Assembly: GCF_002008365.1 (NCBI RefSeq)
Contig: NZ_MRDL01000054.1
Location: 124,001 to 188,000, forward strand
Length of the DNA stretch: 64,000 nucleotides
Source: Rhizobium leguminosarum bv. viciae USDA 2370
Lineage (GTDB): Bacteria > Pseudomonadota > Alphaproteobacteria > Rhizobiales > Rhizobiaceae
Reading direction: 5' to 3'
Positions 53,217-61,977 of this stretch are shown here, piece after piece (the stretch's first letter is position 1; the number at the start of each line of letters is the position of its first letter). Below the pieces are notes generated by a model, which was not told the DNA's origin, searched no databases, and saw only the letters and a list, made by a program, of their open reading frames with translations. The translations under genes and the position numbers were made by a program.

Positions 53217-54164
53217 TCAGGCCGCCTTTCTCATCCTGGGATCAATCGCCAGATAGGAGAGATCGACGATGAAATTCATCACGATGACAAGGCCTGCGAA
53301 GAACAGCACGACATCCTGCATCACGATGATGTCGCGCTGGGAGAGCGCCTGCAGCGCGAGCCGCCCGAGGCCGGGCAGGTTGAAGACGTTTTCCACCAGC
53401 ACCGCGCCGGCGACGAGAAAGGTGAATTGCAGCCCGATCATTGTCAGGATCGGGATCAGCGCGTTCGGCACAATATGCCGCCAAAGCACTGCACTGCGTG
53501 ACAGTCCCTTCGCCACGGCGGTGCGGGCAAAATCCTCATGCATCGTATCGAGCACCGCCGAGCGCGCCACCCGCGTCAACACGCCCGCTTGCGGCATCGC
53601 CAGCGCGACGGCGGGCATAACCAGCGCCTGCAATGCCGGCAGCAGACCGGAGCTCCAGCCCGGGAAGCCGCCGGCCGGCATCAGCCCGAGCATCGTCGAA
53701 AACAGAATGATCAACAGCAGTGCCACCCAGAAGGCGGGCACGGCGATGCTGATCTGCGAAAACAGCGTTGCGATGATGTCGAAGACACCGCCGCGGCGCG
53801 AGGCGGCCAGCACCCCGAGCGGCAGGGCAATCGCCACAGAAAGCATAATCGCCATCAGCGCCAGCGGCAGCGTCACCGCCAGCCGCTCGACGATCAATCC
53901 CGCGACTGGCACGCCATAGGTTAAGGAATTGCCGAGATTGCCGGAGAGCACGCCGGTCAACCATTGCCCGTAGCGCAGCAGCAGCGGCTGATCGAGCCCG
54001 AGATCGTGGCGCAGTGCGGTAAGCGTTTCCGGTGTTGCCGAGGTGCCGAGCATGATCGAGGCGGGATCGCCGGGCAGAAGGTCCATGACGGCGAAGATCA
54101 GCAGCGAGACGACGACCAGCGTGACGAGAAGACCGGCGAAGCGGCGGGCGAGGAGGGTGATCAT
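53217..54164 (-). CDS. Peptide/amide ABC transporter permease (DppB type)
   Basis: 315 residues. It begins MITLLARRFAGLLVTLVVVS, typical of DppB/OppB, with LPGDPASIMLG soon after and the coupling loop ARTAVAKGLSRSAVLWRHIVPN. About six helices. A GTG nine bases upstream is an alternative start with no better ribosome site. It stands between the binding protein gene, from which it is separated by a 270-base repeat-bearing gap, and the DppC-type gene. Confidence 0.92.
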   Translation of the reverse strand: MITLLARRFAGLLVTLVVVSLLIFAVMDLLPGDPASIMLGTSATPETLTALRHDLGLDQPLLLRYGQWLTGVLSGNLGNSLTYGVPVAGLIVERLAVTLPLALMAIMLSVAIALPLGVLAASRRGGVFDIIATLFSQISIAVPAFWVALLLIILFSTMLGLMPAGGFPGWSSGLLPALQALVMPAVALAMPQAGVLTRVARSAVLDTMHEDFARTAVAKGLSRSAVLWRHIVPNALIPILTMIGLQFTFLVAGAVLVENVFNLPGLGRLALQALSQRDIIVMQDVVLFFAGLVIVMNFIVDLSYLAIDPRMRKAA

Positions 54165-54205
54165 GCGTGCCACGCTTTCGATGCGGCACGGCGGCTTCCC
54201 CGCCC

Positions 54206-54344
54206 TCCCTCATTCCTGTGCTCGTCACAGGAATCCAGCCACGGCGCATCTGCGCCGTGAATAACTCTCGTCCAGGCACGGAAGTCTCCCGCGCCCAAGG
54301 ACTTGGGCGCGCTGGATTCCTGTGTCGAGCCCAGCGATGAGGGA
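54206..54344. repeat. Long imperfect inverted repeat in the binding protein-permease gap
   Basis: A 34-base arm at 54206-54239 and its inverted copy at 54311-54344 match at about 30 of 34 positions, with the inner 14 bases (CACAGGAATCCAGC) perfect. The spacer of about 70 bases holds its own small palindromes (ACGGCGCA/TGCGCCGT and GCGCCCAAG/CTTGGGCGC). It fits a rhizobial repeat family and may act as a transcript-processing hairpin that lowers permease expression relative to the binding protein. Confidence 0.65.
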
Positions 54345-54432
54345 CGGAGAGGGTTGCGACCGGCATTGAGCGTTTCGCTATGCAGCTTCCCTGCGCTCAT
54401 CCCATGCCCCTCAATCCGCACGAACTCGCCGC

Positions 54433-55965
54433 CTACTCGTCCCAGGAAACGCCGGAGAGTACGTTGGAAGGGATCGGCTCGTTCTCCCACAGTCCCTTCA
54501 GCTTCTTGTCCCAGACGCCGAGTTTCGGCATGACGAAGAGGTAGAGCGCCGGCACGTCCTCGGCGAGGATCTTCTGCGCGTCGCCATAGATCGCGTTCTG
54601 CGCGGCGGGATCGGTCGTCTCCTGGACCTTCTTCATCAGCGCGTTGAAAGCGGGGTTCTTATAATTGAAATAATAGGGATCGCGGGCATAGATGTCGATG
54701 TCGAGCGGTTCGGCATGGGCAACGATCGTCATGTCGAAGTTGCGGTCCTTCATGATGTCCTGGACCCATTTCGCCGGAAATTCGGTCGGCTCGATATTCA
54801 TCGTCACGCCGATCTCGGCAAACATCGCCTGCATCACCTGGGCGCTGCGCGGCGCATAAGCCATCTGCGGCGATTTGATCGTGAAGGTGAAGCCGTTGGG
54901 ATAGCCAGCTTCGGCGAGCAACGCCTTCGCCTTCTCGACGTCGTAGGGCAGCACATTGGTCGTGTCCTGATAACCCGGATCGTTCGGCGTGTAGTGGCTG
55001 CCGATCGGTGTGCCGAGGCCCGACCATGCGCCGTCGATTACCGTCTTGCGGTCGATCGCCATCATCAGCGCCTGACGGACGCGTTTGTCGTCGAACGGCT
55101 TCTTGGCATTGTTCATGCCGGCAACGACCTTGAGCTCGGTGTTGCCGATCCGGGTGACCAGCCTCGCATCGCCATCGAAGGAACTCATCAGCTCAGGCGC
55201 GGCAAATTCCGGAAAGGCATCGAGATCGCCGGATTTCAGCGCAGCCGCCTGCGCCTGCGGATCGGCGATGAAGCGGAAGGTCACCGTGTCGAGCTTGGCG
55301 GCCGCATCCTTGTTCCAATAATCGGCATTCCTGGCGAGTTCGACCTTGTCGCCCTTCGCCCAGCTGGCGAATTTGAACGGACCGGTGCCCACTGGCGTCG
55401 TCTTGTCGTCGGCAGCCGTCTTCGGTGCGACCATCACCGAGGCTGGCCAACCGAGCCAGTAGATCAGGCTGCCGGTCGGTGCAGAGAGATGCAGCACCAG
55501 CGTTTCAGCATCGGGCGTATCGATCGAGGCAATCGAGGCGAAGAAGCGCTTCTGCGGATTGACGGAATCGGCGCCGCGGGCGCGGTCGAGCGAAAACTTG
55601 GCAGCAGTGGCATCGAAGGCCTCGCCGTCATGGAATTTGACGCCAGTCTGTAGCTTGAACGTATAGGTCAGGCCATCGGGAGAGATCTCCCAGCTTTTTG
55701 CCAGCTGCGGCTGGATCTTGCCGGCCTGGTCGATCGTCACCAGCCCCTCGAACACGTTCTGCCAGGTCACCTGGCCGATTGCGACCGGTGCTGCGATTGT
55801 CGGGTCGAGACCGGTTGGCTCGACGCTCATGCCAAGATTAAGCGTGGTCTTCGCCGCCTCGGCCGGCGTCATCGCCGTCATCACCAGGCCGGCCGAAAGC
55901 GCAGCACCGAGCGAAAGCCGCCGGGCGAAACGCGCTGAAGGCGCAAACGAAAGCTTGATCATCAT
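54433..55965 (-). CDS. ABC transporter substrate-binding protein, family 5 (peptide/nickel type)
   Basis: 510 residues. A signal peptide of about 38 residues ends near PAEAA-KTTLN. The family 5 motif GLVTIDQAGKIQPQLAKSWEIS and later YTFKLQTGVKFHDGEAFDA are clear. Binding pockets in this family take dipeptides, oligopeptides, nickel complexes or glutathione; here the amidase and P1 aminopeptidase neighbours favour small peptides or amides. Two tandem ATGs at 55965 and 55962 are both possible starts. Confidence 0.92.
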   Translation of the reverse strand: MMIKLSFAPSARFARRLSLGAALSAGLVMTAMTPAEAAKTTLNLGMSVEPTGLDPTIAAPVAIGQVTWQNVFEGLVTIDQAGKIQPQLAKSWEISPDGLTYTFKLQTGVKFHDGEAFDATAAKFSLDRARGADSVNPQKRFFASIASIDTPDAETLVLHLSAPTGSLIYWLGWPASVMVAPKTAADDKTTPVGTGPFKFASWAKGDKVELARNADYWNKDAAAKLDTVTFRFIADPQAQAAALKSGDLDAFPEFAAPELMSSFDGDARLVTRIGNTELKVVAGMNNAKKPFDDKRVRQALMMAIDRKTVIDGAWSGLGTPIGSHYTPNDPGYQDTTNVLPYDVEKAKALLAEAGYPNGFTFTIKSPQMAYAPRSAQVMQAMFAEIGVTMNIEPTEFPAKWVQDIMKDRNFDMTIVAHAEPLDIDIYARDPYYFNYKNPAFNALMKKVQETTDPAAQNAIYGDAQKILAEDVPALYLFVMPKLGVWDKKLKGLWENEPIPSNVLSGVSWDE

Positions 55966-56033
55966 GTTCCCTTATCTGGCCGCGCGTCGATGACGAAGAC
56001 CTTTTGCGAGGAGAGTGACACTATGCCGGTGCA

Positions 56034-56079
56034 CACACAATGACGATTTTGTGTGCTCAGTGTAGCCGAAAAAGCTACA
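56034..56079. promoter_or_regulatory. Two small inverted repeats upstream of the binding-protein gene
   Basis: CACACAA (56034-56040) pairs with TTGTGTG (56049-56055), and TGTAGC (56061-56066) pairs with GCTACA (56074-56079). They lie 70-115 bases before the start of the binding protein gene and just after the lysR-type gene ends, on the same strand. The first could be a regulator site; the second could end the LysR transcript. Confidence 0.35.
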
Positions 56080-56112
56080 CCGCAAATCCGCGGGCAATGC
56101 AAGCGCGAAGCG

Positions 56113-57033
56113 TCAGTCTTTCGTCTCGGTCCGGCGGTTCGTGCGCTCGCTCATAAACCTCTCGATGAAGTCGAGCAGTTTCGTCGCGGCGAAGGACAGC
56201 TGCCGGTCCGGTGCAACGCAGAGATCGACATGGGTGCGGATGCCGGTCTTGCCGGCGAGCGGAATGGCAAGGAGCTGACCCGCTTCGATCTCGCGGCGGA
56301 CAGTCAGCGCCGGCAGCAGCGTGGCGGCAGCCCCGCTGAGCACAAGTTCCTTCAGCATTTCGAGCGAGCTGGTGACGAAGACGGGATCGAGGCTCAACCC
56401 CTCCTTCTCGAACAGCGCGTCGAAAGCCTGGCGGAAGCCGAAGGATTGATCCGGCAGCGCCAATGCGTAGTCGGCGAGTTGCCCGATAGGGATCTCGGTA
56501 TGCGCGGCGGCCGGATGCTGCGGCGTGACGATGAGATCATAGGCAATCTCGGAGCGCAGCCGCACCTTGGTGCCGGACATCGGTGGCGCAAACAGCGTCA
56601 CCGCAATATCCGCCTCGGCGCTGTTGACCGCATCGACCGCCTGCCGCGCACTGGTGATTGTCACGGTAAAGCGCAGCTTCGGATATTTCAGGCTGAATTC
56701 GGCAAGCGCCGGCGCCAGCAGATTGGCGACGGTAGCCCCATTGGCATAGATGCTGACACGGCCGCGCTGCAGGCCCTTCAGGTCTTCGATCAGTTGCTGC
56801 ACGTGATCGAGTTCGCGCAGCGTCCGGCCGGCGCGGGCGGCAAGCAGTTCGCCGGCGGCCGTCAGCTTGACGCCGCGGGCGCTGCGTTCGACGAGCGGCG
56901 CGCCGAAATGATATTCGAGGTTCTCGATCTGCCGGCTGATCGCCGTCGGCGCGACATTGAGGTTCTCGGCCGCCTGGCGCATCGAATTGGTCCTGACCAG
57001 CTCGTCGAAATACATCAGCGCCCGGATCTGCAT
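56113..57033 (-). CDS. LysR-family transcriptional regulator
   Basis: 306 residues. The N-terminal helix-turn-helix (about 3-60: LMYFDELVRTNSMRQAAENLNVAPTAISRQI in two parts) is followed by a LysR substrate-binding domain (about 90-295). It stands between the P1 peptidase gene and the peptide transporter genes, all in one direction, and is the likely regulator of that set. Ligand unknown. Its own start has weak spacing signals; the family N-terminus fixes it. Confidence 0.92.
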   Translation of the reverse strand: MQIRALMYFDELVRTNSMRQAAENLNVAPTAISRQIENLEYHFGAPLVERSARGVKLTAAGELLAARAGRTLRELDHVQQLIEDLKGLQRGRVSIYANGATVANLLAPALAEFSLKYPKLRFTVTITSARQAVDAVNSAEADIAVTLFAPPMSGTKVRLRSEIAYDLIVTPQHPAAAHTEIPIGQLADYALALPDQSFGFRQAFDALFEKEGLSLDPVFVTSSLEMLKELVLSGAAATLLPALTVRREIEAGQLLAIPLAGKTGIRTHVDLCVAPDRQLSFAATKLLDFIERFMSERTNRRTETKD

Positions 57034-57088
57034 TCACGTCTCTCCGCCATTCGGCATATTGATCTGTAGAGAGTCTGACCCTATTCAA

Positions 57089-58084
57089 TCAGCCGCTGCT
57101 CGGATAGCGGTCGCGCCAGGCCTTTTGCGCGCCCTCGACCGGAAGGGCGGTCGCGGCGTAGACGCCGCGGGCGATCGCCCGGGCCATGACGATGGTTGCG
57201 AGGTGGCAAAGCTCCATCAGGCTCACCATGTCGTCTCTTCGATGCTTGGCCGTCGAAGCGGCAAAGACGGTGTCGCCGTCGAGCGGCAGATGCGCCGGCA
57301 GTAGTGCTCGGGCGAGGCCGTCATGGCCGGCGAGCGAAAGCCGGTGCGCCTCGGCCTTCGTCAGCTGCGCATCGGTCACAATAGCGCCGATCGTCGTTGC
57401 CGGCGTGTTCATGCCCTTGAGCCGCATCCGGTGGTCGGCCACATCAGGCATGCCGAGCCCACCGAATTCCGCATCCTTTTCAAAAGGCGCCGCCCAGAAA
57501 TGCGGTCCGTCGCCGATCGTTGCGGAGCCCAGCGCATTGACGGCGACGATCGCCGCAACGCGATGCCCGGTGCTGCTGACGGCGCTGGCCGAGCCGAGCC
57601 CGCCCTTGACGGTGGCCGTCGTCGCTCCTGTGCCGGCACCTGTCGTGCCGAGCGCGAATGCGCCCTTGGCGGCGGCCTTCAACGCCGCATAGCCCATATC
57701 GCGATAGGGCGAGTGAAGGCCCCAATCCTTGTCGCCGCCATTCAGCAGGTCCATCAGAATCGCCTGTGGCACGATCGGAATGCGCAGCGGCCCGACTGCA
57801 AAGCCGCGGCCGAGTTCGCGCAGGCCCGCCTGCACGCCGCCGGCGGCATCCAGCCCGAAGGCCGAGCCGCCGGAGAGCACGAAGGCATCCACGGCATTGA
57901 CGGTCATCGACGGATCGAGCAGGCCGGTGTCGCGCCCGCCCGGCGCACCGCCGAGCACCGTGCCGGATGCGACGGCCGGTTCGTCGAAGACGATGACCGT
58001 GACGCCGGAACCGAGCGCAAGGTCGGTTGCATGGCCGACGGAAACGCCTTCGATGTCGGTGATGAGGTTCAGAAGATCGGGCAA
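57089..58084 (-). CDS. P1-family peptidase (DmpA/L-aminopeptidase type)
   Basis: About 331 residues, an Ntn-fold self-cleaving aminopeptidase. Family motifs are GVSVGHATDLALGSGVTV, VLGGAPGGRDTGLLDP, NAVDAFVLSGGSAFGLDAAGG and VAVNALGSATIGDG; self-cleavage at a Gly-Ser step, possibly the one in NALGS, would free the nucleophile, but this is inferred. No ATG fits. I take a TTG at 58084, with AAGGAT nine bases upstream; another TTG at 58135 would add 17 residues. These enzymes act on small peptides, D-peptides or esters. It fits with the transporter and amidase downstream. Confidence 0.85.
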   Translation of the reverse strand: MPDLLNLITDIEGVSVGHATDLALGSGVTVIVFDEPAVASGTVLGGAPGGRDTGLLDPSMTVNAVDAFVLSGGSAFGLDAAGGVQAGLRELGRGFAVGPLRIPIVPQAILMDLLNGGDKDWGLHSPYRDMGYAALKAAAKGAFALGTTGAGTGATTATVKGGLGSASAVSSTGHRVAAIVAVNALGSATIGDGPHFWAAPFEKDAEFGGLGMPDVADHRMRLKGMNTPATTIGAIVTDAQLTKAEAHRLSLAGHDGLARALLPAHLPLDGDTVFAASTAKHRRDDMVSLMELCHLATIVMARAIARGVYAATALPVEGAQKAWRDRYPSSG

Positions 58085-58130
58085 GGGCGGATCCTTATGC
58101 GGAAAGGCCGCCGATAGGACTGCAATTGCC

Positions 58131-58169
58131 CTCAAAAAACAAGACCGGCCCCATTTGGCGGGACCGGTC
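58131..58169 (-). terminator. Terminator after the 64-residue protein gene
   Basis: On the minus strand GACCGGTCCC and GGGGCCGGTC form a stem of about ten pairs around a short AT-rich loop, followed by TTGTTTTTTG. It lies 45 bases past the small gene's stop and before the P1 peptidase gene, so the two are separate transcripts. Confidence 0.8.
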
Positions 58170-58213
58170 GGACATCGGGAAAAGCCGCGAATGCCAATCG
58201 CGGCCTCATGCCC

Positions 58214-58408
58214 TCAGGCATGAAGCGGCTTCGGATGACGGCGGGTCATCAGGTCATGGATGGCCAGCCGCACCTCATCGGGCGAGCCGAAACGCTGCTC
58301 GTCGAGGTCGTGGACATGAAATTTCACGGCGATGAACTTCAGCCGGTCTTCATCGGGAATGACGATCCCGACGGGAACGCCTGCATATTCGATAACTTGC
58401 TTCTTCAT
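58214..58408 (-). CDS. Small conserved-looking protein, unknown function
   Basis: 64 residues, MKKQVIEYAGVPVGIVIPDEDRLKF at the front and a charged C-terminal half with HDLDEQRFGSPDEVRLAIHDL. No known domain recognised; the first part looks like two strands of a small beta fold and the second a helix. GGAG stands at good distance from the ATG at 58408. A longer in-frame opening to 58489 exists without a ribosome site. A terminator follows closely, which supports it as a real single gene. Confidence 0.7.
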   Translation of the reverse strand: MKKQVIEYAGVPVGIVIPDEDRLKFIAVKFHVHDLDEQRFGSPDEVRLAIHDLMTRRHPKPLHA

Positions 58409-58930
58409 AGATAGAACTCCTGCCGCGCGACATGCGCAGCCATGGCGAATTGACTTGTCTGGTACCGTTGAAAGGAGGACGAACGTCACATTCGACAGTT
58501 CGGGCGGGAGAGGGCGCCCGGACGGTCATTGCCAAGCACAGATCGCCCAAGGAGATCGGCGAGAATATCGATGTCTATCATGCTCGTTCCTTGTGTTGGC
58601 GTTGCACTTGAGAGGTCCCGGTACAGCCCGGGGCCGGTGATGGCTGTCTTCAATAATCTACTATCTTGGTAGAGATTACCCGATAGCCTGTCGGAAACAT
58701 ATTCCGAAACGTGTCAAAATATCGACGATCCGAAAAAATTCATTCCGTCGTAGCCCGAACTTACAGAAAGAAACATATCAGTCCTTCGTTAAATTCGCAT
58801 GACAGAATCGGAAGTTCGATCGATCACAGCGGCAGACATAGGAAGCCTTGCTGTATCAGGCAATGGCCCGTTTCATTAAAAATCGACATGCCTCGAAATG
58901 ACCGATTTGGTTAATGCTGGAAGCCCTGTG
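58409..58930. other. 522-base intergenic stretch
   Basis: Contains a possible 31-residue leader frame (58486-58581, minus strand) and, from about 58650, AT-richer sequence without any frame I can support. An inverted repeat TCGGAA/TTCCGA sits at 58691-58707 with five bases between the arms. It probably holds the promoter of the small gene at 58408 and the 3' end of the fusion gene at 58931. Confidence 0.4.
58486..58581 (-). CDS. Possible 31-residue small protein or leader peptide
   Basis: An ATG at 58581 preceded by AAGGA six bases upstream opens a 31-codon frame (MIDIDILADLLGRS at the front). It ends 77 bases before the small gene at 58408, on the same strand. The ribosome site is as good as any nearby, but the frame is short, and chance cannot be excluded. 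Confidence 0.3.
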   Translation of the reverse strand: MIDIDILADLLGRSVLGNDRPGALSRPNCRM

Positions 58931-61858
58931 TCACCAGCCTTCTTCGAGCACCTTCTCCAGCATGTCCGCGAAAAAATCGGCGCTGTTGATGCTGAGGCAG
59001 AGCGGCGGTTTGATCTTCAGCACATTTTGGTGATCGCCCGTCGGCTGCATGATGACGCCGAGTTCGAGAAGCCGGTCGCAGATTGCAGCCGTCTCTTCCG
59101 TCGCAGGCTCCAGCGTCGTTCTGTCGCGGACGAATTCGAGGCCGAGATAGAGGCCCATGCCGTGCACGGCGCCCGCAATGGGATGACGGTCGATCAGCGC
59201 GGCGAGCCGCGCCTTCAGATGATCGCCGACCGTCCGGGCATTTTCCTGCAGCTTTTCCTCGGCCATGATGTCGAGCACCGCCATGCCGGCGATGCAACTG
59301 ACCGGGCTGCCGCCGGTGGAGGAAAAGAAAGTGCCCTCCTTCTCCAGCGATTGCGCAATCTCCCGCGTGGTGATGACGGCGCCGAGCGGATGGCCGTTGC
59401 CCATGCCCTTGGCGACGGTGATGATATCGGGCACGACCCCTTGCTGCTCGAAGCCCCAGAAATAATGTCCGAGTCTGGAATAACCGACCTGCACCTCATC
59501 GGCGATGCAGAGGCCGCCGCGGGCGCGCACCTGCGCGTAGATTTCCCTGAGATAACCGTCCGGCAGCGGAATGCCGCCGGCATTGCCGTAGACTGATTCG
59601 GCGATGAAGCCTGCAAGGCCTTCGCCCGCAGCATCAATTGCTTCCAGCACCGGCGTCGCCATGCCGAGATAATCCGCTGCCGTATCGGGACCTCGGAAGT
59701 CGCCGCGATAGGTGTTCGGCGAAACGACGGTATGCACCCAGTCCGGCCGGGTGGTCGGTGCCTGCGGATTGTCGGCGATCGAGGTGGAGACGGCGTCGCT
59801 CGCCGCCGACCAGCCATGATAGGCTTCGAGCAGGCAGAGCATTTTGCGCGCGCCGCTATGGGCTTGCGCCAGCCGAAGCGCCAGATCGTTCGCCTCCGAG
59901 CCGCTGTTGACCAGGAAGACCGCGTCGAGCCCGTCCGGCGACAGGGCGGCGAGGCGTTCGGAAAATTCCGTGATCGCGGCATAGTGGAAGCGCGAATTCG
60001 TGTTGAGCCGCAGCCATTGGGCGTGGATCGCTGCCGCGAACCTGGGATGGCCATGGCCGAGAATGGTGACGTTGTTGACCATGTCGAGATAGGCGCGGCC
60101 CTCGACATCGAACAGATGCTCCCGCCAGCCGCGCTCGATCTGCGGCGCCGCCGCGTAATAGTTCTTCTGCGGCCTTGCGAGATGCGCCTGCCGCCTGGCG
60201 AGCAGTTCGGCGGTCTCAGATTTCGGTGCATCGGCTTCCGGGCTGAGAAGGAGCGAGGGTGAGGGGCAGAGCACCGACCAGGCCGCGGCCGTGCGCGGCG
60301 TGGCAAAAAGCGGCGGTTCGAGACCTGCGACGCTGCAAAGCTGGACGCGCAGCCCGCCGAGCGACGCAGCCTCTCCGAAAACCGTGCCGAGCGGATCGCC
60401 GGCGGCCACCTCGGCTCCATCCTCGACCGAGAGATCGAGCCCATCGAGATGCAGGGTCATGTTGTCGCTGGCAAGCGTCAGATGCTGGTCCTTCCAGCCG
60501 ATGCGGCCGGCAAAGGGTGCAGCAATCGCGTTGCCTGCCGCGAGACATATGTCGATATGCAGGGCGCAGGTCGCCTGTCCCGTCGCATTTCCCAAGCTCG
60601 CGCGGGAAAGCCGATATTCGCCATAGCGCGTCGCTGCGATGCCGTTTTCCGTTGCCACGCGGGCAAGCAGCCGCCAGTCCATGTCGGTATTCAGCCAGTT
60701 GCCGGCAGAAAAATGCGGGCTCCGCACCCCAAGATCGACATAGGCGATCCCGGCGGGATCGATGTCCGGCAGCAACGGCAGCCATCCCGATGCTTCCGGG
60801 GCGGCGACATTTGCGCCGGCCGCCTTGAGGATCGCGGCTTCCATCAGTTCGAAGGGAACGGACATCGCCGTATCGAAGATCGCCCGCTCGTGCTTGAGAT
60901 TGCCGCGGACATAGTCATTATCGGGATCGACCGAAATCTGCTGCTCGCTGCTGGCGACGAGAATGACCGCGCGCGCGACGGTCAACGGCCAGAGCGCCTT
61001 CAGTTCCTCCTCGGTCAGCGGATAGATCGCCTGATAGGCGGTGACGGCTGGCAGGATATAAAAAGGGTCGCCATCCGCCTGATGCAGCAGCGAAGCGCAT
61101 GTGACGGCGAGGTCGCCGACCAGCCAGCCGCGGATGATGTCGCCGAAATCGATCACCCCGTCGGGGATCGTATGGCCACGGGCGTCGCGGTGGCCGACGA
61201 CATTGTCGCCGGTGACGTCATGATGCACGGCCTGCAGCCGAAGCGATGGCGCCAATGGCTGGATGCGGCGAATGGCCATCACCATGGTCTTGGCGATCCG
61301 GTCGCGCGCCGCACTGTCGGTGATCGCGGACAGCAGCTGCACCGCGACCGGCCCGGCGCGCCTGAGATCCCATTGCAGGCTGCGGTCGAGACCAGGATGG
61401 TTGAAATCGGCAAGCGCTAGCGCCAGCCTGGCGCAGAGCGCGCCGAGGGCCGCAACGGAGGCCGGCGCCAGATAGGTCAGTTCCGTCAGCCCCTGGCCTT
61501 CCAGATATTCCAGCAGCCGGACCTGATAGCCCTGCCCGCGCACGGTCAGGACGACGATCTCCCGCCCGTCATTGGTGGGGATCACCTGCGGAACGCGCGG
61601 CGCATCTTGCCGGCTTTTGAGGTGACGGATCGCCGCATTCTGCGCTTCGAGCTCGCGGGTCTCGTAGGCTGCATGGCAGATCTTCAGGACGTAGCGGCCA
61701 CGATCGTTATCGACGCGATAGTTTCGATCCTGCTGGCTGCCGAGTTCGGTAAGCGTGCCGGATAGGCTGTAATGAGCAAGGAGTATCTCTTCCGCGTCGC
61801 TAGCGGTGACGTCGGGACGCGGCAGCGCCATGCGATCAACAAGCGCCTCGTCGGTCAT
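58931..61858 (-). CDS. Fusion: APH-type kinase, degenerate M23-like domain, class III aminotransferase-fold enzyme
   Basis: About 975 residues in three parts. Residues 20-340 are an aminoglycoside-phosphotransferase-like kinase (catalytic HHDVTGDN at 212-219, VIDFGD at 235-240). Residues about 410-510 resemble an M23/lipoyl-like domain (LHIDICLAAGNAIAAPFAG), but the closing metal-binding HxH is replaced (LRVQLCS). Residues about 550-975 are a class III PLP enzyme (NSGSEAND, CIADEVQVG, PLP lysine in TVAKGMGNG). The pair of activities recalls hydroxylysine kinase with the 5-phosphohydroxylysine or phosphoethanolamine phospho-lyases. The ATG at 61858 was chosen over one 18 bases upstream. Confidence 0.88.
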   Translation of the reverse strand: MTDEALVDRMALPRPDVTASDAEEILLAHYSLSGTLTELGSQQDRNYRVDNDRGRYVLKICHAAYETRELEAQNAAIRHLKSRQDAPRVPQVIPTNDGREIVVLTVRGQGYQVRLLEYLEGQGLTELTYLAPASVAALGALCARLALALADFNHPGLDRSLQWDLRRAGPVAVQLLSAITDSAARDRIAKTMVMAIRRIQPLAPSLRLQAVHHDVTGDNVVGHRDARGHTIPDGVIDFGDIIRGWLVGDLAVTCASLLHQADGDPFYILPAVTAYQAIYPLTEEELKALWPLTVARAVILVASSEQQISVDPDNDYVRGNLKHERAIFDTAMSVPFELMEAAILKAAGANVAAPEASGWLPLLPDIDPAGIAYVDLGVRSPHFSAGNWLNTDMDWRLLARVATENGIAATRYGEYRLSRASLGNATGQATCALHIDICLAAGNAIAAPFAGRIGWKDQHLTLASDNMTLHLDGLDLSVEDGAEVAAGDPLGTVFGEAASLGGLRVQLCSVAGLEPPLFATPRTAAAWSVLCPSPSLLLSPEADAPKSETAELLARRQAHLARPQKNYYAAAPQIERGWREHLFDVEGRAYLDMVNNVTILGHGHPRFAAAIHAQWLRLNTNSRFHYAAITEFSERLAALSPDGLDAVFLVNSGSEANDLALRLAQAHSGARKMLCLLEAYHGWSAASDAVSTSIADNPQAPTTRPDWVHTVVSPNTYRGDFRGPDTAADYLGMATPVLEAIDAAGEGLAGFIAESVYGNAGGIPLPDGYLREIYAQVRARGGLCIADEVQVGYSRLGHYFWGFEQQGVVPDIITVAKGMGNGHPLGAVITTREIAQSLEKEGTFFSSTGGSPVSCIAGMAVLDIMAEEKLQENARTVGDHLKARLAALIDRHPIAGAVHGMGLYLGLEFVRDRTTLEPATEETAAICDRLLELGVIMQPTGDHQNVLKIKPPLCLSINSADFFADMLEKVLEEGW

Positions 61859-61977
61859 GACACCCCTCCGCAGCATGATTCGATTACCTATTGAACGAGA
61901 TAATCAAGTACTTGCCGCCAGCAGGCAACGGGAGATTGTCATCCGCCAGCAAAAGAGATGCAGGGTCTAGGCGGCGC

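Noticed and set aside
56113..57033. Plus-strand 338-codon frame covering the LysR gene
   Set aside because: The minus strand encodes a full LysR protein with helix-turn-helix; the plus frame is its shadow.
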